64,000 bases of DNA from contig BGZK01000859.1 in the NCBI GenBank assembly GCA_005406025.1, forward strand, positions 1 to 64,000, in the 5' to 3' direction. Below, in pieces: positions 32,930 to 44,564 of this stretch. The position numbers and the translations under genes were made by a program. The notes beneath the pieces were generated by a model. It worked only from the letters and a program-made list of their open reading frames with translations, was not told the DNA's origin and searched no databases. Source of the stretch: Eumeta japonica. Taxonomy: Eukaryota > Arthropoda > Insecta > Lepidoptera > Psychidae. Numbering within the stretch: the first letter of the stretch is position 1; each line of letters opens with the position of its first letter.

Positions 32930-33560
32930 ACCGCAAAGTAACTGAAATTATTATTCCGTTTCCTTTCAAGTCGTGCGATTTGAACGATAGAAGAACGATT
33001 TACGCGTCTTAGACGAGGACCTTCGAGAAATTCGCTGGTTTGAATAAAAAAGTTTTACATTTGAATTAAATCGTTCGTCACTTTTTCGAAAGATCCTTCA
33101 AGAAAAATTCCGAGCTTACGTCAGAATTACTCAAAAAAAAGAATCGTTTCGGATTTTCCACTAAGCCCCGGTCTTATTGTTAATATTTTCAATTTTTGGG
33201 TCAGAAACTGGAAGAGAACGTCCAGAGACCGCATTAAGTATTCTCATTCTTCGTTATTGCGAATTCCTTTGAAATCCGACGCCCAGAAACGGCTATAACG
33301 AAAAACATTTCTTTTCAACTTGATGACATGAAACCATTAAGATAGGCGCCAGTTGAATTTCGGGGAAGGAAAAGCGCGGCCGCCCCGCGCTCTTATTTCG
33401 ACAAAAGATTCGCTTTGTGTATCTTGTTTCTTTTTACAGGGTCCGAAAAAGTATAAAGCGAATCAATTAACTTTTTTAAAATTAATTCAAGAGCGAAAAT
33501 AACGTTACAAGTTAAAAGACCTCAGGCAATTTTGGCGGTGTTTATTATTTTCGAGTACCG
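32930..33560. promoter_or_regulatory. Balanced-composition island: candidate conserved non-coding DNA
   Basis: This sequence is unlike the repeat families and has denser CpG (for example AAAAGCGCGGCCGCCCCGCGC near 33371). It contains repeated TTCG/CGAA words (TTCGAGAAATTCG, TTTTTCGAAAGATCC) and a GCGCC-type core near 33347. Neither strand has a plausible long frame. I cannot tell an enhancer from other unique DNA. Confidence 0.28.
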
Positions 33561-33564
33561 TAAA

Positions 33565-34390
33565 TTACTTGAAACACCTGTGATAAGTTACAAGATTCTA
33601 TTATATATTCAGTGTAATATCAACAATGATTAAGAAGTAAATATTTAAGGTTATCTTAAATAAGAACAAGGTCGAAACCGGTATTGAGCAATGTATGATT
33701 AAGATGTACATTGAAATCAAATATAACTATGAAAGTTTCATCTGTAAAAATATGTAAAAAATTAGAACTTTGAAAGCTTTCAAAACGAACTTCAAAATCG
33801 TTTCGAATATCTGGGTGAAAGCAAACTACTCGGGTGATACGAACAATGGGATTGTGGAAACTGTTCGTGCAGTTAGCTCGAAACTCTTTAAAACTAGACA
33901 CTTAACTCGAAAATTCACTCTAAAGTCAATGGTGCAACAATGACTTGCAGGTTGCGGTTCTTAGCGAACATTTCATATTATAGACATAAAACAAACAGAT
34001 TTTTAAGGCTTGTGCAAGATGACATAAATCGCTTAATATCCGAACTATATGCAAACGGTTCAAAAAGGTCACTTGTTCGAGAAGATTTATTTATTACACA
34101 AAACCATTCGTGAGAAATTTTATTGCAGTTATACACGTGAATACAAAAATAAATATTTTATCAGCGTAGTCGGATATCCTTGACTTTATAAAGTATATCC
34201 AGTATTAAATTGGAAACATTGCGATCGCCTACATGTACGTGAGTTGGATGGCTTTTTTAAGCAATCGTTATGTATCAGGCGCCTTATCTGCGCCAGGTGA
34301 GAATACACGCACGGCAGAATTACCGAGAGCGTCTAAAAAGCAACTACTTACATTTTTTCAACAGCTATTTATGCCTTTTAATTTAATATT
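33565..34390. other. Mostly unrecognised; small GC-richer patch near 34215-34345
   Basis: The frame at 33656-33901 (minus) has no motif. Around 34275-34300, 'CAGGCGCCTTATCTGCGCCAGGTGAG' (shown in two parts: CAGGCGCC, GCGCCAG|GTGAG) contains an inverted GGCGC pair and a donor-like GTGAG. Insufficient for a gene call. Confidence 0.35.
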
Positions 34391-34396
34391 CTCAAC

Positions 34397-34447
34397 GATT
34401 TAAATGCCTACAAAATAGCATGTAGGTATTTTGTAGGCATTTAAATC
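34397..34447. repeat. Perfect hairpin, 21-bp arms, 9-nt loop
   Basis: The arm 34397-34417 (GATTTAAATGCCTACAAAA, then TA) is exactly complementary to 34427-34447. Confidence 0.95.
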
Positions 34448-34449
34448 AA

Positions 34450-35320
34450 GTATAAAATACTTTATATAACCTTCAGATACAACCTATGATGTTGATGTGC
34501 TTTTAGTTGGTGCTGTTTGGTTTTATTTACGTACAATTAATTACATCTAGTTTAGCAGCGTTTGTAAAATGCAGAAGTAGTAATGTGTTCCCTAGCCAGG
34601 TCTTTTTTTCTCATGTCCCGAACGAGCTCGGTCTGAGACAAGAAAAACCTCCTTAATTATATTTTATTTTAAAATCAGTAATTAAATAACTTGGTTAGCC
34701 TGTACTTAAATTATTAACTTTAAAATAATGCAACAAGAAAAAAAATTGTGATGTAACGACTAGTACTAATCATACCAGCATCACTTAAGATATTACTTTC
34801 TGAATTATGAAAATGTAAAATTATACAAATAAGGACGTTTATTTGTAAAGTTTCATATTTTCATAATTTGATGACAGTTGAGTTCAGGACGTATAGCTAT
34901 TTCGTTTGAAATAAATTCTGAAGTCCGTCACAGTTGACTGATGTAGTGAATACTAGAATTCGGTAGAAGTATTATTTTATTTCGTGTTTTCCTGTAGCCT
35001 CACAAATAAATTGGCTCAGCGACAAGTTCTCTTCAAACTTTTCACGTTCGTTACAATAAGAAATGGCTGCAGTGGCTTGAAATACAGTCCAATTAATGAA
35101 AACATTTTATTTTCCACAGATCAGATACTAGAAATTGTTGAATGTGTACTTTACGTAAAACATCTCATTACAAAACCAAATTTTCATTTTAGGAGAGCTA
35201 CTATATTCCTAAAACAAGGTTTCTTCAGCTTTCATCAAATAAGACCTAAAACCCGTGGATTTTACTGAAGACTTCTTTATTAGAACTATTTTTTTATATA
35301 GCATAGTCAAGGGATAAACG
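34450..35320. other. No feature recognised
   Basis: The frame at 34984-35268 has no domain. AT-rich with an imperfect hairpin near 34800-34865 (TACAAATAA/TTATTTGTA). Confidence 0.45.
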
Positions 35321-35324
35321 AGCA

Positions 35325-35540
35325 CGCGGGTTATCAGAAGTAGATGGTCACCGCAGCCCCGGACACACGCGACATCGAAGGAGTCACCAGTGCGTTGTCG
35401 GCCTCTTGGGAGGGAACAGGATATATAATGCAGGGGCATCGGGTAGATGGAAGGCGTGATAGGAATTGAGCCCCCGCACTCTCACTCACTGAAAGAAATG
35501 TAACAGTGGAAGGTGCTACTTCACCTGCGTGTTCTGTGAG
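35325..35540 (+). repeat. Dispersed repeat family D (copy 3, longest)
   Basis: 'GTAGATGGTCACCGCAGCCC' starts the copy, with 'GAGTCACCAGTGCGTTGTCG' following. The element runs on to 'ACAGTGGAAGGTGCTACTTC', which parallels 'AGTAGAAGGTGCCCCATCCC' in copy 1. The overlapping minus frames at 35209-35555 are products of this repeat. Confidence 0.6.
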
Positions 35541-35648
35541 AGTGCGGTATTTCACCGGTCGAGCCGGCTCATTTTTGTTCTGCAGTCAAGTCGGGTCTTC
35601 TATTCACACATTTGTTCTGTAAATTTGTTAGTTTACACACTTATACAA

Positions 35649-35664
35649 ACACACACACACACAC
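35649..35664. repeat. (AC)n microsatellite
   Basis: Eight AC units. Confidence 0.9.
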
Positions 35665-35669
35665 GTACC

Positions 35670-36990
35670 CATACGGCACAAATTATATATATTTACTCTT
35701 TATATAACTCCTGCAACTCCTCATATCGGTAAGATGGCAAAAAAGCTTAACTCTGCTGCATTAAGTTTAAATAAATCGGAATCCATTATCCATTTTAAAG
35801 CTTAGATACTTCATTTATCCCTTTACGGCATAGAATTTATGTACAAGGGTTATAGTATACACTTTGAGGTGAATCCAACTCGCAGATTATGTTAATGAAT
35901 TCAGATAGGGGAAGCGAGCCATCAAAATACTCTCAAATTTATAGGACAGAGCCAGTGAAGCACAATATAAACTTACGCATTTTCGCCACTGTTGGTCTCG
36001 AGATAACTACCAAAGTATAGGAAAAAATCACGAACAATAATAATCAATGCAGTGACCCATAGGTTTCAAAAGTTCACGACTTCACTGAATATCGCCACGA
36101 ATCCGATGTGACGCCTACTGATACTGCTGACCGGCTTCAAAAGAGAAAGGCTATCAGGCTATTGACTAATTAGCCATTTCGAGTCAATGTGACCACCATC
36201 GTAGTTGTTAAAATTATAATGAACTCGTTACATTCGACCTTGGATGCTCATACATCCCGTGATTATTCACTAAATTTTCCTGATGATATGCACATGAAAA
36301 ATGTTCTATTGCTTTTCTTATTTAATTATTTGCTGCAGTTTCTAATTAGTTTGAGCAATTAAAATATGTTTACACTATGTAAGTAAATTTTGTTGATGGC
36401 GTTAACGAAATTCAGCATTGATATTAATGGAGTTCTTGTTTTTGTTGGTAAATTATTTTTACATTAATATTAACTTCGTTAGCAGTAGCTAAATGTTCAA
36501 CATTAGTGGATTTATTGCCAGAAGTGGCGATGCTAGCAATTACAAAAACATGTTTAGGGGCATTTTGTTAGCACATCACACGCAGCTAATTGATCATACT
36601 ATTTTTCTCGTAAACATGTGTAAAAAAAATAAATCATATTTTTTATTTCTACATGAAGAGAGTTACCAATATAAATAAAATTTACTTCACGTATTTTTAT
36701 ATTTTCTCTTTTTACTTACGTATTGTCTTTACCTATACATATAATATCTGGTTGATAAACACGTTTGTAACTCAAAAGGTATCGGATCATATTCTTCTCA
36801 CGGGCGTACATACCGATACTTTAAATTTTTAGATCTGGTCATTTAGAAACTGTAAATAAAAAATAAAAAAAATTGGGAAATGGAACTCCTTACCAACCTC
36901 ATTATGTGTATTGCATTCATCCGTCATTTGTTTTTACTAATTGGCCAGAAAAACAAAGTTGTTTATGTAACGTCAAAATGAATTTAACGC
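35670..36990. other. No feature recognised
   Basis: AT-rich with a slightly GC-richer stretch (about 36040-36240) that does not translate into a known family. Confidence 0.45.
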
Positions 36991-37019
36991 AAAAATTTTT
37001 GTGCACTGATTTTCTTTGA

Positions 37020-37985
37020 GTTTCTTTTTCGTTTAAGCCCACAAGAAAGTTATAATAGACTTTGGTTGGGCTTCAGTGATGAAGCTTCATCCCTTGCCAC
37101 TGTTTATAATTAGTTTAACTAGTTCAAATACGGTCGCAATAATCTGACCGATGATCTACGTGAGGAACGTCTTTTTGCGGCGACGACCGAAGACAACATG
37201 GTGCTGCGCGGCTTATGATAGAGACTGACAAAAGAGTGAACAACCAGCTTAGGCTTCAGTATGAGTTAAACGCCCAAAATCCTTCATAAACATTTAGCGG
37301 TCAGGTAGTCGGTGGATACCTCACAATTTGATCGAAGCTCAAAAACTCCGTCGTGTAAATTGATGCCGCGAAACGTTACAAATATTTGTCGGTGGTGACT
37401 CAAATGACAGCATTTGAGTCACTATAGTTACAGATGACGTAAGCTGCATTTACTGTTATGATCCCCAAACCAAAAGACTGTCTGCTCAGTGGGTGTTCTT
37501 TTTCAAGGAATTGCCTAATCGAAGTGTTGCAAAGATGGTGGCCTCTTTTTTCGGAATGACAGGTCATTATGCAACAATTGTTTTAGAAGATAAAGATAGT
37601 CATTGTAGACAGTACTTTAATAATTGTTTGTCTGTTGTTTTGGAAAAAGTCCAGAAAAAAGTTCAGGAAAAATGACCTCGCAGTAGGATTATCCTTCATC
37701 ATACCTCACCACATACCGCCAGACGAACAACTTATTTGGTAGTTGAACCTTAGGTACTTGTTTACCCGTCTTACAGCCTCGACTCAAACCATGCGATATG
37801 TATTTATTTCCTTTCCAAAATAAAAGGAAGAGTTTGAGAAAAATGGTCCACGGACGCCCAAGAAGCAGTGGCTGCATTATGAGAAGGCCGCCGAAGTGAC
37901 CTCTAAATGAGAGTGGCAAAGTGTTTCTCTCAGTGGTTCCATCGAATGCAGCGATGTACTGATCTCAGGGAAAACTCTTTTGAAA
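37020..37985 (+). pseudogene. Mariner transposase relic (copy 5), nearly full length
   Basis: Homology blocks in order: F-S-D-E-A-S-S-L-A-T-V-Y-N then N-L-T-D-D-L-R-E-E-R (HTH linker, about 37070-37170); R-W-I-P-H-N-L-I-E-A-Q-K (about 37308-37343); V-T-D-D-V-S-C-I-Y-C-Y-D-P (about 37428-37470, first catalytic Asp kept); S-V-A-K-M-V-A-S-F-F-G-M-T-G-H-Y-A-T-I-V (about 37522-37580); I-I-L-H-H-T-S-P-H-T-A (about 37688-37721), where the residues carrying the second Asp are deleted; P-C-D-M-Y-L-F-P (about 37787-37812, third Asp kept); and a C-terminal 'WFHRMQRCTDL' block ending near 37965. Stops and frameshifts interrupt it. It belongs to the same broad lineage as the 19.5-kb copy rather than the 40-kb one. 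Ends and target site were not resolved; likely limits are about 36950-38060. Confidence 0.8.
37395..37422. repeat. Perfect hairpin inside the mariner coding region
   Basis: GTGACTCAAATG and its exact complement flank the loop ACAG. The right arm lies just before the IVTxD motif, where such a structure is not part of the normal transposase sequence. Confidence 0.9.
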
Positions 37986-38064
37986 AATAATAATAGTAAA
38001 ATTAACTTGCTAATTTCCTCAGTTTTTTATTTTCTAAGGATTTTTAAATTGACCAGCGTATTCA

Positions 38065-39635
38065 ATAATGAGTTTTAATAAAAAAACTTAAAGAGTAAGT
38101 TAAGCTGTTGGTGTCGAATGTGGTCATCTTATTGGTGACAATATTCGTTATTGGCCCCGATCCGCATTAGTCCAACACGAGATCCAAGTTTCTCAATCTG
38201 AAATAAAAAGATTTCTGGAGTATATAGCTCAATAGTGAGGTAGTAAGTATGCTATACAAAAACTGGTATACAATGACACTAATTAATGGACTACAAAAAG
38301 TCATATCGTAAGTAATTTTAGAATGCTTTTTAAGAAATTTCTTAATTATGGCTTTAGTTGATTATTTTTCGTATGTAGCACAGTAGCAAGCATACGATTC
38401 TCGGTTTATAGGATGTAAGTATTAGTTATTAAGTAACCAATCACATCATTGTATTCATAATTTCTATTTAAAAAGTACTACTACTATTAAAGTACTATTT
38501 AAAACATGTTGTCAACTTAATGTTGATCTTGTATTTAGAATCGCAGACCCAAAAGTTACAAAACGGAACCATATTTTTGAGCCTACGCAGCGTCTTCACT
38601 AGTCCGTTTTTTTCTCTATCTTATAAATGATGAGAATTACCCGATTGAAGTTTTCACAGATTTTATATTGCGGTGACATGAATTCCAGCTAATATTCTAT
38701 AATTGATTATAATATAAGATTATAATATAAATATTTATAAAATAAAAATGTGGAAAATGTAAAAGTGCATCTAGGCTAATCTACTGAAATTCGCGCAAAT
38801 GCATGAAATTCCGTTTGATTAATTGTTAATCATGAAATAAAATAATACCAATAAATCGTATGATGCTTTGTTAGAGTATGTTCGTTGATTAATAAAAGCT
38901 TCAATAGATAATATTCTCTTTTTTGTAACAACGTTTAATATAATGTATTTCTCACATATTTCCTCTATAACGTCAGAAATAACAAAAATATTCATACATA
39001 CCAAGTTTTCAAATCCACAGCATGAAAAGCTCGATGCGCAATAGACGTTTTTTTTAAATTTAATGTGCACTTTTAAACATAATAGATGATATCTAATTTA
39101 AGCATTCATTTCCAAAGTTTTGAATGTAGTCTTTTAATTTCAAGAATCCTCTTGAATCGAAGAAGATGTTGAAAAATTACATTTCATAATGAAAGTGTTG
39201 CTATTATGTTGAATAATCTAAATCTAAAGCGATTAGTCTAAGCTTTTTTGGATTAGTCGCTTGAGTATTTAGAAAACTGATTAGATAGGGTGTTATTAGC
39301 AGAACATTTGAAATTTAATTATTTCCTTAGATTTTGGCTTTTATTCACGTTCTATAGAAACAATAAGCGTTAGTCATCATGTCAATATAAAAGTTCATGT
39401 ATTTCCTTATTTTCTAATTACTTTTAAGTATTTCGTTAAAAAAATACTTATTGCAGCTTTCTCGTATACAATATTTCAAATCTAATAGGTGTCTAGCTAT
39501 TCTAAGTAGGATCTTAAACGCTTCCTTTTTAGAAAACTGTTTTATAAATACCTTATTTTATATTGTAACGTAGAAAAAGTGAAGAATTTTAGAATAATCT
39601 ATGTAAATACGTTTCCTTTTTTTTTTCTATATTAT
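38065..39635. other. No feature recognised
   Basis: AT-rich sequence with short direct repeats (for example GATTATAATATAA twice at about 38704-38730). No coding homology. Confidence 0.5.
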
Positions 39636-39639
39636 AAAG

Positions 39640-40190
39640 GAGATTATGTTAAGCAGACTCCAACGTCTAGCACACATTCTTATTTGCATAAACGTTCTAT
39701 GCCGCAGCGGAGAAAGGATAAAAACGGATTCGTGCCATCGATCACCGGCCGGATTATTCTGCTGCCTGACCGTAAAATTAAGGTATTGCCTCGGAATCGA
39801 CGAGAAATCGTTTCAAAAGCGAAACCATGAACTGCTCGAAAAAATTTCACCGCGCACATACGAAACTGTATTGAAATTTTTCCTCATTTCATTCGTAGCG
39901 TTGGCGATCGCCCAGCTAAAAATGAATTTAAACGACAGATTTCTGTAAGCAGAAATGGATCCATATTGGATCCATAATGAAATGTTATCCATATCGAGGT
40001 AGTAAAAAAAAGGCTGTAAGTGACAAAAAACACGATCGCCGGTTGTCCGCGACTTCGTTTGTGTTAAGATTATTTGTCGTTTTATGTACATGCGGAAATC
40101 GTACAAGAAAGCCGTTTCCGTGGTTGCATATGTAGCGCAAGGAACGTCTTTTTCTTTCAGTAAGTTCCTTGGCCTCATCGTTGGACTTGA
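39640..40190. promoter_or_regulatory. Balanced-composition island: candidate conserved non-coding DNA
   Basis: A unique-looking patch with dense CpG-containing words (GCCGCAGCGGAG, GATCACCGGCCGG, TTGGCGATCGCC). It includes an octamer-like TTATTTGCATAAA (39680-39692) and a direct repeat of ATGGATCCATA/TTGGATCCATA (39955-39978). Frames at 39579-39948 (plus) and 39813-40178 (minus) overlap one another and show no domain, so I prefer a non-coding reading. Confidence 0.28.
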
Positions 40191-40373
40191 ACTTGTTGAA
40201 TATTTACGTCAGTTAAAATATTCATTTAAGATATTCATCTACATATTTATAAAAGTAAACTGACTGATTTATATATCTATTCGAACTAGAGACATGAAAG
40301 AATTTTTAAATCTCAAACTTAATATTTATTTATATGAGGATAAAAAATATTATGTTTAACTTAGTTATATAAT

Positions 40374-41558
40374 ATAGGGTCGGGGAACAAGTTTTTTTTT
40401 TCTATATATACAAATTCAAGATAATTTTTCATCGTAATTTATTTGTATTTAATTATACATAAGCCATTTTGTTCAACAGCTTGTTACCATTTTGTAGTGA
40501 TATTATCCCATTACTGTAGCAATTTTGGGACTTCTGATCAAAAAACTACTACAAGTAGTATTGACAATCTTCTTTTAATGTTAATCTAATACTACCGCGG
40601 GAATTCTGAAGAGACCGAAACAGGTGACAATTTGAGGGTGCAAAGTCAGGGCTATATGGTGGATGCATTAACACTTCCTAACCAAACTTTCTCAGTATTT
40701 GCTGAGTAGCTAAATATGTGTGTGATCTGGCGTAATCGTAGTGAAAAATCACAACTTTTCTGTTGATCAATTCCGGCCGTTTTTTCCATATTGTTTAGCT
40801 GTTGACAGTAAAGATCTGAATTGATAGTTTTGCTTACGGTAAAAGCTTATAATGAATAATCCCACCATACACGTAGCATCAACTTATTGCGAGTTTATTC
40901 AGGTTTCGCTATACCCTGTAGCGCTTGCTTGCCTTTTCAACATGATGTTTTGCGCACGTTTTTGTCGTAGGTAATCCATTTTTTATGACCAGTGATCAAT
41001 CTTTTCAAAAATGCTTTTAGTGAGCTCATGTGGGACCCAAATATCGAGCTTCTATGTATATCCACCTTTTTACAAACGGGTCAAAACTGTTTTGTGGTTA
41101 ATTCCTAGATCTTCAGCTATGTTGTAAGAACTAATATACTATCTTGCTATACCTTTCCCAAAATGGCACCGACTTTATCCGTAACAGGTCGACCGAACCA
41201 AGGTTTATCTTTGGTACCGGACTGAAAATGCTTGAATCAGTTTTGGGTTACTCTTACCGACACTACATTAGGTCAATGAATGTTACAAATTTTTTTCTTG
41301 GCTTGTGTCTCATTTTTTTTTGTAATAAAACTTAAAAATGTATCGAATTTCTACATTAGATTTATTCATTTCGATAGACAGAAAAACAATATTATAGTAA
41401 AATGGCGGGACACAGTTTTTACTTTTTAATCTTCTTTTTTTAAAAAGTCGCATATTTAATAGTATCAAAAATAGCCAGATACAAACAGCACAACCAGAGA
41501 TTTTATAGGAACTTTTTAATTATAATATATAAAAAAAACTTTCTTCTCTGCCCCATAT
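40374..41558 (-). mobile_element. Mariner transposon (copy 2), near full length
   Basis: The left end reads TAGGGTCGGGGAACAAG (40375-40391). The right end, inverted, reads TATGGGGCAGAGAAGAAAG (about 41558-41540), an imperfect terminal repeat of the expected type, with TA at both borders. The minus strand carries a complete but broken transposase. Leader and coding sequence match the copies at 2839-5568 and 51705-52376, so all three belong to one family. Confidence 0.85.
40440..41345 (-). pseudogene. Mariner transposase (copy 2), catalytic residues lost
   Basis: Blocks on the minus strand: the leader and N-terminus from about 41345; S-Y-N-I-A-E-D-L-G-I-N-H-K-T-V-L-T-R-L (second HTH, about 41130-41075); I-W-V-P-H-E-L-T (about 41043-41020); L-I-T-G-H-K-K-W-I-T-Y-D-K (about 41002-40964), where the first catalytic Asp has become His; a WWDWKG-type block; S-D-L-Y-C-Q-Q-L-like sequence (about 40810-40785); V-I-F-H-Y-D-Y-A-R-S-H-T (about 40755-40720, second Asp kept); and P-D-F-A-P-S-N-C-H-L-F (about 40655-40625), where the third Asp has become Asn. 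So two of three DD34D residues are replaced, besides several stops. Confidence 0.8.
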
Positions 41559-41574
41559 ATGGTTTTTATACAAT

Positions 41575-42345
41575 TATATAGTTTTTAGGTTTTCGATGCA
41601 AAATGAAAAAACGGAACCCTTATAGATTCGTCATGTCCGTCCGTCTGTCCATCCGTCCGTATGTTCTAGGCATTATATTCAAAACCTATAAGACGTATAT
41701 TGATGAAATTTATATTGTAGATGTTTTGTATAACCTGATTCTTAGTTTCGTAGTTAAATAATAAAAATAACTATTTCTAGGGAGGGGCACTCTACACATG
41801 TAACAGAAGCTGAAAAAATTTTTTTCAGGAAACCCCAACGTGTGGCACATATTTTGATTTTTAAAAAAATTCAAGATTTTTAAGCAAATTTTCTGATTAG
41901 GAGAATAGTTTCTGAAATAATCACTCCGAAATTTGCAGAAATTGTGTCCCTCCCCTTTATTTCCTAAGCCGTATGTCTAAAAAATATGAAAAAATTAACG
42001 AAGCTAACTCTTAATAAATACTCTCAAAGAAAAATATTTTGAACATTATCGGATATGCTATGTTTGAGTTAATGCCGAAAAACTGCGCTACACAACAAAA
42101 GGACGTAAGTGCCATGAAAGTACAATTTTTTGCTGACGTCCTTTAGTTTACACTAGTTTAATGGTAATAGACTACATACCTACTTGTTTTTTTGTTTATA
42201 GGTGACTAAAGTGCTTATAACTATTTTGTACGGGAAACATGGAAAAAGTATAACAACATACTTGTTTCGTCTGTAGTGCATTTCTTTGCAATAATGACTT
42301 CGGAATCCTATAAAGAGTATGGACATGCTCTTGGCCAGTTTTTTT
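41575..42345 (+). repeat. Dispersed repeat family A (copy 2, longest)
   Basis: It starts near 'AAAACGGAACCCTTATAGAT' with 'GTCCGTCCGTCTGTCCATCC', includes 'CTAGGGAGGGGCACTCTACA', 'AACGTGTGGCACATATTT' and 'AAAGGACGTAAGTGCCA', and ends 'CGGAATCCTATAAAGAGTAT...CATGCTCTTGGCCAGTTTTT'. It is shared with 53130-53535 and, inverted, 6890-7345. A short inverted pair AAAGGACGT/ACGTCCTTT (about 42100 and 42136) lies inside. It begins 17 bp from the end of mariner copy 2. Confidence 0.65.
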
Positions 42346-42349
42346 TTTA

Positions 42350-42935
42350 ATTAACCAAAAGGGAGTAAAATAAGGGGTAAATGATATATTAGTAAATGCC
42401 ATAAGGGAAATCGAAACTGTTAAAGCTATTGCTGTTAAAATATATATTGTACTTAATATTACTAATAAAAAACTTTGCATTGTTTTTTAAAATTAATTCT
42501 AAAAAGAGTAAAATAGGGTTTGAATTTTTTATATAACAAAGGTGAAACCACTGAAGCTATTGACAATAAAACTTATATTATATGTAGTTACATACAATAT
42601 AAGTTTTGTATGATACATCTATCATTTTTGGAAAGTAGCTGTAAATGAGTGAAATAAGGGATTAAATGTTTTATATAAAATCGTAATTCTGTGTGTATGT
42701 TCTTTGCATGCTTAAACCATTTATTTGGTTGCTATGAAATTAGCTATATGTTGTACGCGTGAACGAGAAGCTACTGAAAAAAAATGCCTTTATCTTCATA
42801 TTTCTGCCACTAAAGATTCTAAAAATTGTTTCATTCATAGAAAGGGCATCCCCTAGTAACATAGCCTAAATTTTATTTTGATATTATTGATGTTTGCTGT
42901 TTTTGTCCTAATCAGTACCATAACAGGACACGTAG
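42350..42935. other. No gene; internal AT-rich similarity
   Basis: 'AGTAAAATAGGG/AGTGAAATAAGGG' motifs recur at about 42365, 42508 and 42648 with similar flanks, suggesting degraded repeats of about 140 bp. No coding signal. Confidence 0.4.
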
Positions 42936-42939
42936 TAGA

Positions 42940-43215
42940 ATTGAAATACACATGGAACGAGACAGAATTAAAAGTCAAGACCAGGATCAAAGTGAAAATA
43001 AGACCAAGATCAAAATCGAATGTGCGATTAAAATGAGAATTATTCGAATCTCCTTAGATTAAGGCATGAATCGGAATTAAAAAACGGGACAGCGATTGAA
43101 ATTGAGAATAAAGAAATTGACATTAAGATGAGGTAGGGATCATGATTTCGTAATGCGACGATATACAACATGAAAAAATTAATTTTGTTTCAACGCTGGC
43201 GGGGTCGCGAGCTAA
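42940..43215 (+). repeat. Dispersed repeat family B
   Basis: Quasi-hexamer text (ACGAGACAGAATTAAAAGTC, AAGACCAAGATCAAAATCGA) ending 'AACGCTGGCGGGGTCGCGAG', then CTAAAGATA, a degraded family end. Confidence 0.6.
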
Positions 43216-43219
43216 AGAT

Positions 43220-44560
43220 AATACCGTCATATATAGCTTCTTGCATTGGTTTTCTTTTGATTCATTGTTTGCAGTTTATAAAAATAAAATACTAATTATG
43301 TCTGTCCAAAAAAGAGTTCAACTCGTTAATACTGATCCAGCCTTCTGTCGATCATTACACCACTATTAGCTCGCTCAGACTGTAGTTATGTCACATTGTA
43401 TAGGCGTTCGTTTTCTTTTTGTTCTTTTAAGCTTATTCATGTTAGCCTCTTTTGGCGCTTTAACACTAGTTCTATAGCTGTTCCAAATACGTCCTTTTAC
43501 GAAAAAAGGAGCGTATTCGGAACACAGACGGCGAAGTGACATTCACTTTGGCTTCTTATTTCTTATTTTCTGCTTCTGTCTCTATATAGTCTTTATATGC
43601 AATGCATGCTAGATTTGAAAATTTGTTAGGTATTTCAAAGAAAAAATATCTTGCCTGTGAGTATGGAATACGATTAAGTTTGCGTTGTAATTCTGGGTAT
43701 TATGCAAAATAATTTAATCATAAATGTATTGTATGTGTTAAATTTTTTGACAAATATAAAGATACGAAAGTGTTTATTATACGCAGAATAATGAACAAAA
43801 TTTTGTTATATTTTTTTTGGCATTATTGGAAACAAGGAGCTCGTAGGGCTCATGCCCCTACGAGAGAGATAGTTTAACACAATGTTAGTATCATAACAAA
43901 TACTAATAAATTTGCGTTATAAAGAACTAAAAGGTCCTTCTGATTCTGCTCTTTAAAAGTGTCTGAATGATACGCTTGTCAGTGAAACTGGAATAGGCAT
44001 CTAAAATGAGTATAATGCAGTTACATTGTATAAACGTAATTTGAAACGGGGCTAAATTACAAAGACACTCTGTTTTTGTATCCATTAACATACTAAGTAC
44101 CACGAAAAAAAAACTGAATATTCACAAAATCACAATAATGTTCTATAATATTCATCACTTCAAAAAAGAAAAAAAGCTATAGAATATAGAAGATTATTTC
44201 GAGCCGTTATTACGCAATTTAGGTGATTAAAGGCACGTTCATTTTATATAGCAATATCTTTTTTCGATAGTAATATTATAGTTAGCTATAGCATCTAATT
44301 TTACCTTATCTTCTATCTTAGTATCTTCTTAGATTAGTATAAATTTGAACTATAAAGACCGGTAGATGGGGCTTGTTTCAGTTAAAGAAAGATCAAATAA
44401 ATAAATAATTGAAGAGATTTATCCAGGACAGCAATTAAGTCGCAACAAATACCATGAATGCGAGAGTTCATAGCTGCGTTCGTATGTCACGCACAACCGG
44501 CTAAACAAATTCAAATGAAATTTGGAACATAAACCAAACATATTTCTATGGAATAATTTT
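43220..44560. other. No gene; two foldback structures
   Basis: The first is 43489-43522: GTTCC(A/G)AATACG arms, imperfect, around AAAAGG/CCTTTT. The second is 43840-43864: CTCGTAGGG/CCCTACGAG, exact, with a 7-nt loop. The rest is AT-rich without recognised features. Confidence 0.55.
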
Positions 44561-44564
44561 TTCA

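Noticed and set aside
32313..34447. MicroRNA precursors
   Set aside because: Stems of 21 bp with 8-9-nt loops are too short and too perfect for typical animal precursors; no flanking stem extension.
39813..40178. 121-codon minus frame and overlapping plus frames 39579-39948
   Set aside because: Mutually overlapping on both strands with no domain; the region is better treated as unique non-coding DNA of balanced composition.
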